64,000 nucleotides of DNA from Candidatus Zixiibacteriota bacterium (GTDB lineage Bacteria > Zixibacteria > MSB-5A5 > UBA10806 > 4484-95), in assembly GCA_024231855.1 (NCBI GenBank), contig JAAEQD010000111.1, positions 1-64,000 on the forward strand, given 5' to 3'. Below, one piece after another: positions 1 through 10,100 of the stretch. The number at the start of each line of letters is the position of its first letter. Position 1 is the first letter of the stretch. The notes beneath the pieces are model-generated. The model was not told the origin of the DNA. It did no database searches and saw only the letters and a program-made list of their open reading frames with translations. The translations under genes and the position numbers were made by a program.

Positions 1-3000
1 GCGTTTTCGGTGCCCGGCACTCGCAGATTGATTGCCACGGATTCCGATAGCGGTTATGCCGACACCTCTCAATCAATTCAGGTAAATCCAGTAGCCGTAG
101 CCTCATTTGATTTAAACGATCCGGGAGCGATTACGGCCGGAATACCGTTCTCGCTGACTGTCAGCAACGCTCAGGACGCGTATGGCAATAATGTATCAGG
201 TTTGGTGGATGTGGTCGTTATAGGCGCCACCGAGTCACCAAACGGCGATTTCCCCGTGATCAATGATATTGTCGTAAACGATGGAACAGGCAGCGCCAGC
301 CAGGTTATGGTCCTAAGCGGAACCGTCAGGTTTGTCGGTAGTTTCGGCGCCATCGCCGATACCACCTCCGATATTACGGTCGAACCGGGAGAATTCAGCG
401 GCATAGTATTAACGGATTATCCCGATACTTTATTAGTCGGCCAGGCGTTTAATACCGATCCCATGGTTACGGTCACAGATAGATTCGGAAATATTTCCAC
501 TAATTATCTCGGTATAGTCACGTTTTCCGGCGCCGAGGTCGTACCGGATCCGGATACATTCGAAGTAGCCGATGCCGGCCAGGTGACCTATTCGGGAAAT
601 GATTTCGCTTTCACAACGGCTGGTCTTCGAGAATTAATCATCACGGATTCCGATAGCGGCTATGCCGATACCTCTCAGCAAATACAGGTGAATCCAACAA
701 CTATAACATCGTTCAGTCTGGATAATCCCGGACCGGTAACAGCCGGCGTACCGTTTCCGCTTACGGTTAGTAACGCGGTTGATCAATATGGTAATGGTTC
801 CTCCGGGACCGTTACAATTACCGTAATCGGCAGCACCGTATCGCCAAATGGCGATCAGCCCATTATCAATGATATCGTCGTTACCGATGGTTCGGGCAGC
901 TATTATCAGATACTGGTATTAACAAGTACGGTAAGGCTGGTTGGTACATTTGGAGCGTTCGCCGACACGACCAGTAGTATCACAGTTGATCCCGGCGCTT
1001 TTGGCAGCCTTGAATTGACAAACTATCCCGATAGCCTGATCGCCGGTGAATCGTTTCCATCACCTGCCAACGATCCGGTCGTAACCGCTAAAGACCTGTT
1101 CGGCAATTTGAGCACGGACTATGATGGCACAGTAACTTTTTCGGGCGCCGATTCCGTTGCCGCGTCCTACGCTTTTCAAGCGGGTGATTTTGGGCAAGCT
1201 TCTTTCAGCGGAAATGATTTCACGTTTACCGGTGCCGGTTGGCGCGAGCTTATTGTTACTGATTCCGGTAATTCACTGACAGATTCATCGTCACAGATCT
1301 ATGTCGGATCCGCGATAATAGCGGCGTTTAATCTTTCCGATCCGGGTACCGTTACCGCCGGTGTTCCATTTACGTTGACGGTTTCAGGGGCCGCCGACCA
1401 GTTCGGCAATACAGCCTCGGGGATAGTCTCTATCGACAGCGTGGGGCAGAGTAACGCCCCTGACGGTACCGTACCGGTGTTTAATGAAATTTCGGTTGTT
1501 GGCGGTTCAGGCAACGCCCAGCAGATTCTGGTGAGGACGGGATCGACGCGAATTATGGGTGAGGCGGCCGATTCCGCCGGTATAGTAGATACTACGGCAA
1601 TTATCATCGTATTGCCCGGTACTCTCGGGCAACTTAATCTGACAATAGCCTCGCCGCAAGTCTCCGGTCAGCCATTGGATGGGCTATCGACTATTACAGC
1701 CATTGATGAGTTCGGTAATCTCAAAGATAATTTCGACGCTTCCGCCGATTCGATAGTAATCTCTGCTTCGACCGGCGGGCCGATCAGCGGCGGCATCCTG
1801 GATCAAAATACCGATTTCACATCCGGGGTGGCCGATTTGGCGGCTCTGGGAGTTACCTATAGCGGCATAGGCGGGCCGGTCGTATTTACGGCGACTTCTG
1901 AATCGGGCATTCAAGGCGAATCCAATCCGGTCCTGTTTAGCTCGATAGTAGCTGAAAATATCACTTTCTCGCCACCCCAGGTGGTCAGCGGCGATACGGC
2001 AACGGGCACGGTTCGAATAGCCAACTTAGGCGATGTCGCGGTTAACATAACCGGTATCAATATATTCACCGGAGATACTAATTTTACACCTATTATATTT
2101 AATCCTACGTTGCCGGAGTCCATTCCCGGCGGGTCCAATAGTACTTTCGATTTCGGTTTCGTTGTTTCGCTGGGTGTAGGCGACTATTCCATGTCGACGG
2201 GAGTTATCGGTGATTATTCCGGAATTCAAACATCCGACAGCTTACTCGATCGTGATACGTTGACTGTGATAACCCAATCGAATATAATATATAATGCTAA
2301 TTCGCTAACGCCGGATACCGTTTCCAACGGCGAGGATTATGCCTTAACTATAAGCGTTCATAACAATGGCGGCGCGGTATTAAACCTGGCCGATTCATCA
2401 TATCTGTATTTTACCGATGGTTCCGAAGTATATCAAGCATCCCTGACCCAGAACAGCTTTGTCGATCCCGGTTCGGATGCCGACTTGGAATTTGAATCAG
2501 CATCAATTGCCGCCGCTTTTGCCGATGGTTTACATCCGATAGAATTCTTTATTTATGGATCGGATTTATCCGGCTTGGTGGTCGATTCCTTAACGCTCAG
2601 CGATAATATATTGATACAGAATGCTTCAGATATCATTTACAATTCTGGCCCGGTATCGCCTGATACCGTCTTGACAGGCGCGGAAATAGCGTTCTCGGTG
2701 CGGGTCAATAACTCCGGACAGGCCACGCTTATACTTGATCATAACCAGATCAGAATTGCCTTTGGCGATGGAACTAATCAATATATCGCTCCGATAGATA
2801 CCTCGGCTGGCGTTAGGGTGGATGAGATTACGGGCGGCAGCGATACGACGCTGACGTTCATATCAACCGTGCTTGTGTCTGATTTTATATCAGATTCGTA
2901 TGAACCGATTGTCAACATTACCGGCACACAAAATCAACGTCCATACACCACGATTATCCCGACCGATTCGATATGGGTTCTCATACCTGGCGAGATGAGA

Positions 3001-5184
3001 ATGGATTCGCTGATAACTGTCAGCATCAACTCACCCAAGGTCAATGTAAACCAGGAATTTATTGTAAGAGGATTTATTTCAAACCTCGGCAACGAAGCGG
3101 TCGATTCGGTGACTATGCTTCTTACCTCCGATGGTAATTCCAATTTTGGCGATTCTCTATTATATGTCGGAACGGTCGATAGCGCGGCTTCCGCGCAATT
3201 CGATTATATCGTTACCGCCGATTCAGTGCCCCTGCTGGAGGCGTTTTACTGTTCGATCGATAAGGCGGTTAACCATCTCTCCCAAAGCCCAACGCCAATT
3301 GCCACGCCACTGGATAACTCAACCGTGGCCATTATCGAGGAGGAAGCCGAGCTCTGGCTTGATACATTGTATTTGTCCGATGATTCATTATCAACCGGGC
3401 AGTTGTTTACGGTATATACGAGGGTAAGCCATATCGGCAGCGACAGCTATACTGGCAGTAATCAGCTAACTCTTGATTTCGGCGGCGATGCGGGATTTGA
3501 TATTATCGATCCGGCATCCCAGGATTTCATTATCGATCAGCTGTTATCCTGGCAGGTTGAAGCGCCTGATACCGAAAGGCCGCCGACGACGCTGACCGTA
3601 TCATTCCGTGATCCGTTCATCGATCAGAATGATGATAGCACCGCCCTGGGAGTCGATTCGATTCTGACAGCCGATGTTGTAGTTACGGCCAGAGCCTCGA
3701 TTACTCATCGCGCCTCTATTATCTCGCCGGTTGGTGCCACAGATAGCGTCATTTCCACCAATCAATCGCTTTTGGTCACTGATTCATTGTTCCCGATTGG
3801 TAATGTCGAGTCCAGTTTCGCCAGGCTGATACTTCCGGCCGGCTTCTCCAGCGCCGATCCACTTACTCAACAATTAACAGGTGACGCCATCGAATGGCAG
3901 GTGCGGGCAGGCGAATCTGAAACCGCCGATTCGTTGGGATTTAGTTGCTGGAGTATCGATAGCAACACCGGTGAATCCGTCTCAGATGATACAATTTGGA
4001 TACCAATAGAGGTTGAAAGCAAGGCGACCTTATCATTCAATTCGGATATTGTTTACCCGCCGTCGGCTGTAGACAGGGTAATTTCGCCCGGCGGATTTTT
4101 CACGTATGAAGCGGTGGTTACGAATATAGGCGATGCCAGTACATCAAGCGGTGAATTAACGCTCTCGTTCGAAACCGATGGATTTACCGCGCAGGAACCT
4201 CTTACCAGAACATTTACTCCCACCGATACGATCGAGTGGCATATAACTTCACCGGATATCCAAATCCTTGATGGCACCTCCATAGCCGTTGTTATATCCT
4301 CGACTCCAACGGATTTGAATTCCGGCGAACCGGTAGTCGTACTTAGCGATTCCACCGGCCTGGATATCCTCCTTAAAGAGGAGCTACCTAAATTACTGTT
4401 ACGCGACATAACTCCTATCGAAGGCGCCGCCGTAGCCGGCCAGCCCAGAGATGTTTACAGCTTCTCACTCGAGAATTCTACCGCTATTGCGACCAGCCAA
4501 GTGGCGTTGATCACTTTCGGTTTCCAGTTAATGTCGGGCCAGTCGGTCGTTAATCCATCCAATATAATTTCCGCCTCAACGCTGTTTGTAAACGGCGAAC
4601 CAATCACCGGTGTTTTGGGCGATTCTACCGTTAGTTTTGAATTGGATCCTACGATAATTATCGATCCGGATTCACTGGCCGAGATAACGATTAATATTAC
4701 TCCGGTGCAAAATCCCTCAGTTGACGCTTTCAGGGTGCGCATGGAGTCTGATGATATAACAGCCCAGGTCGTGATAGGCGGCGTGGCTGAGCAATTCGTC
4801 GATGTGGTGTTGCCTGATGGCGACGCGTTCGTTTTGGAGAGCTTGCCGATGGCGACCATGGCCGAGGATTTCCTGAGTTCAACGACGGTAAACCAAAATC
4901 CTTATTTGGCTTCCGAAGGCGATCTTATGATCGGCTATAATCTCGACAATGACGCAACTATTGATTTTACTATATATAATGTCACCGGCGATAAGGTCTG
5001 GGAATATCGGGCTGACGCCGTAAACGGCCGGGGTAACGCCGGGCAACATTTCGATGACACGGCCGTGATCTGGAATGGCCGAAATTCATCAGGTGATAGA
5101 GTACTAAGTGGTGTATATTATATTATTGTCAACAACACGACAAGCGGCCAGAACGTCAAATTGAAAGTGGCTGTAATATGGTAA
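1..5184 (+). CDS. Giant secreted repeat protein with FlgD-like C-terminal domain (5' end outside window)
   Basis: The reading frame is open from base 1, and the first residues match the internal repeat, so the gene begins upstream and the GTG at 10 is not the true start. About 1727 residues are visible. The first ~560 are immunoglobulin/filamin-like modules with recurring motifs (TAGVPF, DxxGN, SPNGD). The middle (about 640-1480) resembles CARDB-like adhesion modules, with repeated VSPDTV-type joints. The last ~95 residues look like a FlgD immunoglobulin-like or type IX-like C-terminal domain (YNVTGDKVWEY, WNGRNSSGDRVLSGVYY). It is probably exported or surface-anchored as an adhesin or matrix protein. 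The stop overlaps the next gene, a PorV-like protein, by 7 bases, which suggests co-translation. The ligand and function are unknown. Confidence 0.85.
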   Translation, partial: AFSVPGTRRLIATDSDSGYADTSQSIQVNPVAVASFDLNDPGAITAGIPFSLTVSNAQDAYGNNVSGLVDVVVIGATESPNGDFPVINDIVVNDGTGSASQVMVLSGTVRFVGSFGAIADTTSDITVEPGEFSGIVLTDYPDTLLVGQAFNTDPMVTVTDRFGNISTNYLGIVTFSGAEVVPDPDTFEVADAGQVTYSGNDFAFTTAGLRELIITDSDSGYADTSQQIQVNPTTITSFSLDNPGPVTAGVPFPLTVSNAVDQYGNGSSGTVTITVIGSTVSPNGDQPIINDIVVTDGSGSYYQILVLTSTVRLVGTFGAFADTTSSITVDPGAFGSLELTNYPDSLIAGESFPSPANDPVVTAKDLFGNLSTDYDGTVTFSGADSVAASYAFQAGDFGQASFSGNDFTFTGAGWRELIVTDSGNSLTDSSSQIYVGSAIIAAFNLSDPGTVTAGVPFTLTVSGAADQFGNTASGIVSIDSVGQSNAPDGTVPVFNEISVVGGSGNAQQILVRTGSTRIMGEAADSAGIVDTTAIIIVLPGTLGQLNLTIASPQVSGQPLDGLSTITAIDEFGNLKDNFDASADSIVISASTGGPISGGILDQNTDFTSGVADLAALGVTYSGIGGPVVFTATSESGIQGESNPVLFSSIVAENITFSPPQVVSGDTATGTVRIANLGDVAVNITGINIFTGDTNFTPIIFNPTLPESIPGGSNSTFDFGFVVSLGVGDYSMSTGVIGDYSGIQTSDSLLDRDTLTVITQSNIIYNANSLTPDTVSNGEDYALTISVHNNGGAVLNLADSSYLYFTDGSEVYQASLTQNSFVDPGSDADLEFESASIAAAFADGLHPIEFFIYGSDLSGLVVDSLTLSDNILIQNASDIIYNSGPVSPDTVLTGAEIAFSVRVNNSGQATLILDHNQIRIAFGDGTNQYIAPIDTSAGVRVDEITGGSDTTLTFISTVLVSDFISDSYEPIVNITGTQNQRPYTTIIPTDSIWVLIPGEMRMDSLITVSINSPKVNVNQEFIVRGFISNLGNEAVDSVTMLLTSDGNSNFGDSLLYVGTVDSAASAQFDYIVTADSVPLLEAFYCSIDKAVNHLSQSPTPIATPLDNSTVAIIEEEAELWLDTLYLSDDSLSTGQLFTVYTRVSHIGSDSYTGSNQLTLDFGGDAGFDIIDPASQDFIIDQLLSWQVEAPDTERPPTTLTVSFRDPFIDQNDDSTALGVDSILTADVVVTARASITHRASIISPVGATDSVISTNQSLLVTDSLFPIGNVESSFARLILPAGFSSADPLTQQLTGDAIEWQVRAGESETADSLGFSCWSIDSNTGESVSDDTIWIPIEVESKATLSFNSDIVYPPSAVDRVISPGGFFTYEAVVTNIGDASTSSGELTLSFETDGFTAQEPLTRTFTPTDTIEWHITSPDIQILDGTSIAVVISSTPTDLNSGEPVVVLSDSTGLDILLKEELPKLLLRDITPIEGAAVAGQPRDVYSFSLENSTAIATSQVALITFGFQLMSGQSVVNPSNIISASTLFVNGEPITGVLGDSTVSFELDPTIIIDPDSLAEITINITPVQNPSVDAFRVRMESDDITAQVVIGGVAEQFVDVVLPDGDAFVLESLPMATMAEDFLSSTTVNQNPYLASEGDLMIGYNLDNDATIDFTIYNVTGDKVWEYRADAVNGRGNAGQHFDDTAVIWNGRNSSGDRVLSGVYYIIVNNTTSGQNVKLKVAVIW
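31..1260 (+). repeat. Tandem ~606-615 bp coding repeat
   Basis: The stretch encoding DSDSGYADTSQ recurs at about 41 and 647 (606 bases apart), and a diverged copy starts near 1262 (615 further). Each unit codes for roughly 202 residues, that is two Ig-like modules. Codon-level identity is high between the first two copies, suggesting fairly recent duplication. Confidence 0.6.
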
Positions 5185-7004
5185 CAAGGCTGTCAACGAT
5201 AATATTGCTAATCATCCTTTTGGCCGTCAACTCACTCGCGGCCGGGGAGGGTGGTTATCGTTCGCCTTTTGCTTTAGGAATGGGCGCTCGTCAACTGGGG
5301 ATGGGTGGAGCTACAGCGGCCGGCATTAACGGTTCCGGTTCAATATACTGGAATCCCGCCGGTTTGGCCGAAGTCAAGCGCTCCGAACTTCAATTGTCTC
5401 ATATGACTTTATTTATGGATACCCGTTATGAATTTATAGCGGCGGCCTATCCGACTTTATCGTTTGGCGCATTTGGCTTTGGTATCGGTGATCTCTCCAG
5501 CGGCGAATTCGAGAGGATCGATAATTGGGTTTCCAACAACACTACTTTTTCCAGTCGACAGGATATGCTCTTGCTGGGCTATGGCTTCTCGCTATTTAGA
5601 AGTTTAGATATTGGACTCGCAGTTAAGGGCATTTATTATGATATAGCCGGTTACAAAGACACCGGTTTCGGCTTTGATTTAGGGCTAATATACTCATTGG
5701 GTATTATGGACGGCATGTCTATAGGATTGAAAGCTTCCGACATCGCCGGCCCCAGAATTAAGCTTCACACGCTGGAGCAGCGTTACCCGTGGAGCCTTCG
5801 CGGCGGCCTGGCTTACAGTCGCGAATTGGGCGAGAAAAATAGCTTATTATTGAATGCCGATATTGAAAATACGGAAAAACTTGGCATCGATATATATGTC
5901 GGAGCCGAATTTGGCTTAAATGAGATGTTTTTTGCCCGTGCCGGTTATATGGCCGATAAACCTACCGTGGGAGCCGGCGTTGTTGTGGCCGGGATACGAT
6001 TCGATTACGCGTTCGCCTCGTTGTCCGATCTGGAAACATCTCATCGTCTTTCGTTAAGCTATTCATTTGGCGTCTCCGTTGACGTGAAACGGGCGCGGAG
6101 AGATGAGATTCTGGTCCGGGCGCAAATCGATGAATATAGAAATAACGAGGAAATCGAGTATCAGAACAAACTTCAAGAGGAATTGGCTGAAGCCCACAGG
6201 TTAGAGCAAGATGGTCAAACTTATCAGGCTATTGAGGCGTATTACCGGGTCCTGGGCATCGATGTTCAAAACGAGGAGGCCATCGGCAAAGTTACACTTC
6301 TGATGGATCAGATAAAGCAGAATCTGGCTCGTGAAGCCAGCCAGGGCTATACCACTCAGCTCATTACCAGTCAGCTCGATTTGGGCGACAGCTATTTGAG
6401 CAACAAGCAGTATGACAATGCCGAAGGCCAATTCAAGCTGGCTTTAATTCTCGATCCTGATAATCAGCATGCCAGGGACCAGCTGGCGGCGATCGAAAAC
6501 GCCAGGAAGCAAGACCTGAGCCTGATAAGAACTCGCGCCCAAACACATATGCGTAACGGCGACTATGAACTGGCCCTCGAATCGTTAAATAATATCCTGC
6601 AGGCAGAACCGAACGACAGACAGGCGCTTGACAGCCAGGCCAGGATATTTAAAATCGTTGAATCTTCCGAGTATCTGGATGAAGCGCTCAAATATTTCGA
6701 TCAATCGGAATACAACCGGGCTATCGCCCTGGTCGATTCGGCCCTGGCTTTGAATCCTGATTCGGATGGAGCGCGTAGCTTGAAACGTCAGCTCAATCGA
6801 TACACGGCTGAGGAGACAACGCTTGAGGATATAAAAACTAATGACGCGCATTGGCAAATATACTTGCGGGGAATGGAGAAATATCAAGCCGGTGAATATA
6901 ACGAGGCTATCGGGTTATGGCAAACTCTCCTGGAATTCTACCCCAATAATCCAAATCTGAGCCGCAATATCGATCAGGCTACCGAACGAGTAATTAAAGA
7001 GTGA
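5178..7004 (+). CDS. PorV/PorQ-family outer-membrane barrel fused to TPR repeats
   Basis: 608 residues. There is a signal peptide (about 1-22), then the PorV/UPF0164 signature: LGMGGATAAG near 41-50 and SIYWNPAGLAEV near 55-66, followed by amphipathic strands to about 300. A charged linker leads to TPR-like repeats (about 330-600; e.g. YDNAEGQFKLALILDPDN). In Bacteroidota, PorV helps attach type IX cargo at the surface; a cargo-shuttling role here is inference, helped by the 7-base overlap with the upstream gene whose product ends in a FlgD/type IX-like domain. The TPR extension is not part of classical PorV and presumably faces the periplasm. Confidence 0.8.
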   Translation: MVTRLSTIILLIILLAVNSLAAGEGGYRSPFALGMGARQLGMGGATAAGINGSGSIYWNPAGLAEVKRSELQLSHMTLFMDTRYEFIAAAYPTLSFGAFGFGIGDLSSGEFERIDNWVSNNTTFSSRQDMLLLGYGFSLFRSLDIGLAVKGIYYDIAGYKDTGFGFDLGLIYSLGIMDGMSIGLKASDIAGPRIKLHTLEQRYPWSLRGGLAYSRELGEKNSLLLNADIENTEKLGIDIYVGAEFGLNEMFFARAGYMADKPTVGAGVVVAGIRFDYAFASLSDLETSHRLSLSYSFGVSVDVKRARRDEILVRAQIDEYRNNEEIEYQNKLQEELAEAHRLEQDGQTYQAIEAYYRVLGIDVQNEEAIGKVTLLMDQIKQNLAREASQGYTTQLITSQLDLGDSYLSNKQYDNAEGQFKLALILDPDNQHARDQLAAIENARKQDLSLIRTRAQTHMRNGDYELALESLNNILQAEPNDRQALDSQARIFKIVESSEYLDEALKYFDQSEYNRAIALVDSALALNPDSDGARSLKRQLNRYTAEETTLEDIKTNDAHWQIYLRGMEKYQAGEYNEAIGLWQTLLEFYPNNPNLSRNIDQATERVIKE

Positions 7005-7028
7005 TACCAGTCTATTACTTTTAGGCGT

Positions 7029-7076
7029 TATTTCTATCTAATTATCTTCTGGATTTCATATTATTAAATAGAAATA
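7029..7076. repeat. 13-bp imperfect inverted repeat between two operons
   Basis: Arms at 7029-7041 and 7064-7076 (TATTTCTATCTAA against TTAAATAGAAATA) pair at 12 of 13 positions, with a 22-base AT-rich loop. It lies after the PorV-like gene and 41 bases before the -35 box of the next operon. It could be a weak terminator or a two-site operator. No T tract follows. Confidence 0.45.
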
Positions 7077-7116
7077 TTTAGCTGACTGCCGATTAAGGTA
7101 AAGGATGTATTTCATC

Positions 7117-7145
7117 TTTACAATGCCGGTTATATGCATTATAAT
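7117..7145 (+). promoter_or_regulatory. Sigma70-type promoter of the kinase/phosphatase-EPS operon
   Basis: TTTACA at 7117-7122 and a perfect TATAAT at 7140-7145 are separated by 17 bases. The expected transcription start near 7152 gives a ~20-base leader containing GTGAGGG at 7159-7165 before the ATG at 7173. It is the only clear promoter I see ahead of the gene run to 18162. Confidence 0.7.
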
Positions 7146-7172
7146 GCAGTTTGTCTAAAGTGAGGGATTTCG

Positions 7173-10100
7173 ATGGCGTTTAAAAAGCCGAAAGAAATAT
7201 TTATGAGTTTTGTCGCCGATGAGAGTATGTTGGCGGATATTCGCAGTTCTATCGATGAAACGATCGCCGATCTAAATCTATCTACCAAGGAAAAAAACGG
7301 TATTCTGCTGGCCATTGAGGAAGCCTGCACCAATGTTATCCGTCACGCGTATCTCTTCGGGCCGGGTACGATCCGGATTAAAATCAAAATTTTGCCGAAT
7401 AAGGTTACTTTCTCGATCTATGATAAAGGTCGCCGCTTTGATTTTAAAGGGACAGAAACTCCCGATCTTGATCGCTATGTAAAAACCGGTCGCAAGGGTG
7501 GACTTGGCCTATATCTAATCCGTAAGATGATGGATTCGGTCGATTATTATGCTCGTGATGGCGAAAATGAATTGCGAATGGTTAAAAGTTTCCAGCCGAA
7601 AAGCCAGCAAGTATTCAAAGCCAAAGGCTTATCTATTCGGTTAAAATTCGCTATGTGGGCATCGCTGGTAGTATTCGTTATTGTGGGCGCGATTTCTTTA
7701 TATTATGATCATCGAAATTCTTCGACTATTGAGCGGCAATACTTCGCGGAAGCTTACAGTTTCGGCCATACCACGGCTTTAAACGCGGCCGATAAAATAG
7801 TCGTTGAGAATGTTCTCGAACTGGCCGGATTGGCTAAATCGGCCATGGATGGTAATCCCAATCTCAAATATATTGCCATTACTGATAGCAATGGATTGGT
7901 TTGGGCGGATGTTTTAAATCCCCAGAATATTTTAACTTCATATACGCATCCCGGGGGTGTTGATCCGATGTTGGTTGGGGAATTTCAGCATTATCAAAAT
8001 GATGAAAGCATTGATATTTATCATTTAATTTCCAGTATTAAACTCAATGATCAGCCAATAGGCGCGATTCATTTAGGCTTTTATCAGGTCGAATTAAGCA
8101 AACAGCTAAGCGCTTCGAGGAAGTCCATTATTTTGTTCGCTTTGCTGGGTTTGGTTGTCGGCCTGGGCGCGGTATATATGCTGTCCTATTTCTTTGTCAA
8201 ACCGATTCAGAAGCTCACCGAGGGCGTATTAAAAATAGGCCAGGGTAATCTTGAGGAAGCGTTGCCGGTGGATGGCACCGATGAATTTTCCGAAATCGCC
8301 AAAGCTTTCAATGAAATAACCACCAAGTTCAAACAGGCTCAGGATAATGTGGTCGAGCAGGAACTTCTGCAAAAAGAGATGCAGGTGGCGCAAGAGATTC
8401 AGCACGCTTTGTTGCCTAATCGATTCCCCGAGATCGAAGGCTATGAACTGGCAGCCGTCTATCGCGCCGCCAAGGATGTCGGTGGTGATTATTTCGATTT
8501 CGTTTGGATCGATGAAAATACGCTCGGTATCGCGGTTGCCGATGTTTCCGGTAAAGGAGTTCCCGGCTCGCTGGTGATGACTATGATCAGGACTGCTATC
8601 AGGCTTGAATCGCGTAATAACTATCAGCCAAATGATATTCTGGCCAAGGTGAATGATTTCGTGTCGGAGGATGTTAAGAAAGGTATGTTTATCACTATCT
8701 TCTTCATAATCCTCGATTCCAAAAAACGCCAAATATCATTTGCATCGGCCGGCCACAACCCGATGATTCTGTTCCGCAAGGATACTAACAAATGCTATTT
8801 CCTGAATCCCAAAGGGATGCCACTGGGAATGACATTACCCGACAATATCTCTTTCGGCGGCGACCTTCAGACCGACAAACTGAAGCTTAAAAAAGATGAT
8901 ATGCTGGTGATTTATACCGATGGTATCACCGAGGCCATGAATAACCGGGCCGAACAGTATGGCAACGATCGTCTCATTGATTTTATTAAAGATAACGCCG
9001 AGCTTAAGCCTGAAGAGTTTGCCGATAAACTCGATCAGGACCTGGCTCAATTCACCGGTAACGCCGCCCAGAATGATGATATTACACTCGTGGTCGTAAA
9101 AGAGCAGATAATGGCCGATGAGTTAATCCTGGAGAAGAGAAAACGTCTGCTAAAAATGGTTGAAGAGGAAGGGATGCCAATTGAGAAAGCCTGTGAAGAG
9201 ATGGGCGTTTCGGCTTCCACATTCTACAAGTATCGCCGACGCTGGCGTCGGGAAGGCGATTCCGGACTTCTCAATAAGCGGCTCCGAGCCGATGCCGGGA
9301 TCAAACAATTACCTTACGGCGCCCGGAAAAACCTCCTTGATTTTATCCGCGCGAACCCGGAATTAGGCGCGGCCCGGCTTCAAAAAAGCATGCTCGAGCT
9401 GGGAGAGAATTTTTCGGTTAGGAATATTTACGATGAATTAGTTGCGATGCGCCTTAATACTAAAAAACTCCGATTAGCTTATGTGGAAAGAGTTGGCCAA
9501 CTGAAACCCGAACAGAAAGAGATGCTGGAAAAGGAAATCCTTCGCGATGCCCAGAAAGAACTGGATCGAACTGAGTACGCCGAAGATCTTCAGAAGAACA
9601 TTGAGAAGAGGCAAGTCGATCAAATCACTAAAGACACCGGTAAAGTTATTTCACAACTGAAGCAGCTTAAACCCGCCACTTCCGGGGATGATCTCTTTGA
9701 TGAAATCGCCTCCGGTCTTGAAAAACTGGATGGTGGCAAAGAAATAGCCCAGATGTTTCAGACAATGATGTCAAAAGTAGGCCCGGAGCTTAAACCTTCC
9801 GAATCCGTCCCCGCCGACACTCCCGATAGCCAGATACCTGAAACAACCGAATCCGCCGTGGTTGATCAATCCCCGAGTCAGGAACTTGAACCTTCTGACT
9901 CTGTTTCCGCCGACACTCCCGATAGCCAGATACCTGAAACAACCGAGCCCGCCTTGGTTGATCAATCCCCGAGTCAGGAACTTGAACCTTCTGACTCTGT
10001 TTCCGCCGACGCTCCCGATAGTCAGATACCCAAAACAACCGAATCCGCCGTGGTTGATCAATCCCCGAATCAGGAACTTGAACCTTCTGACTCTGTTCCA

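Noticed and set aside
4053..4859. Antisense open frames of 118 and 134 residues
   Set aside because: They lie opposite the giant repeat protein, show no recognisable motif, and have no ribosome-binding or promoter signals that I can see.
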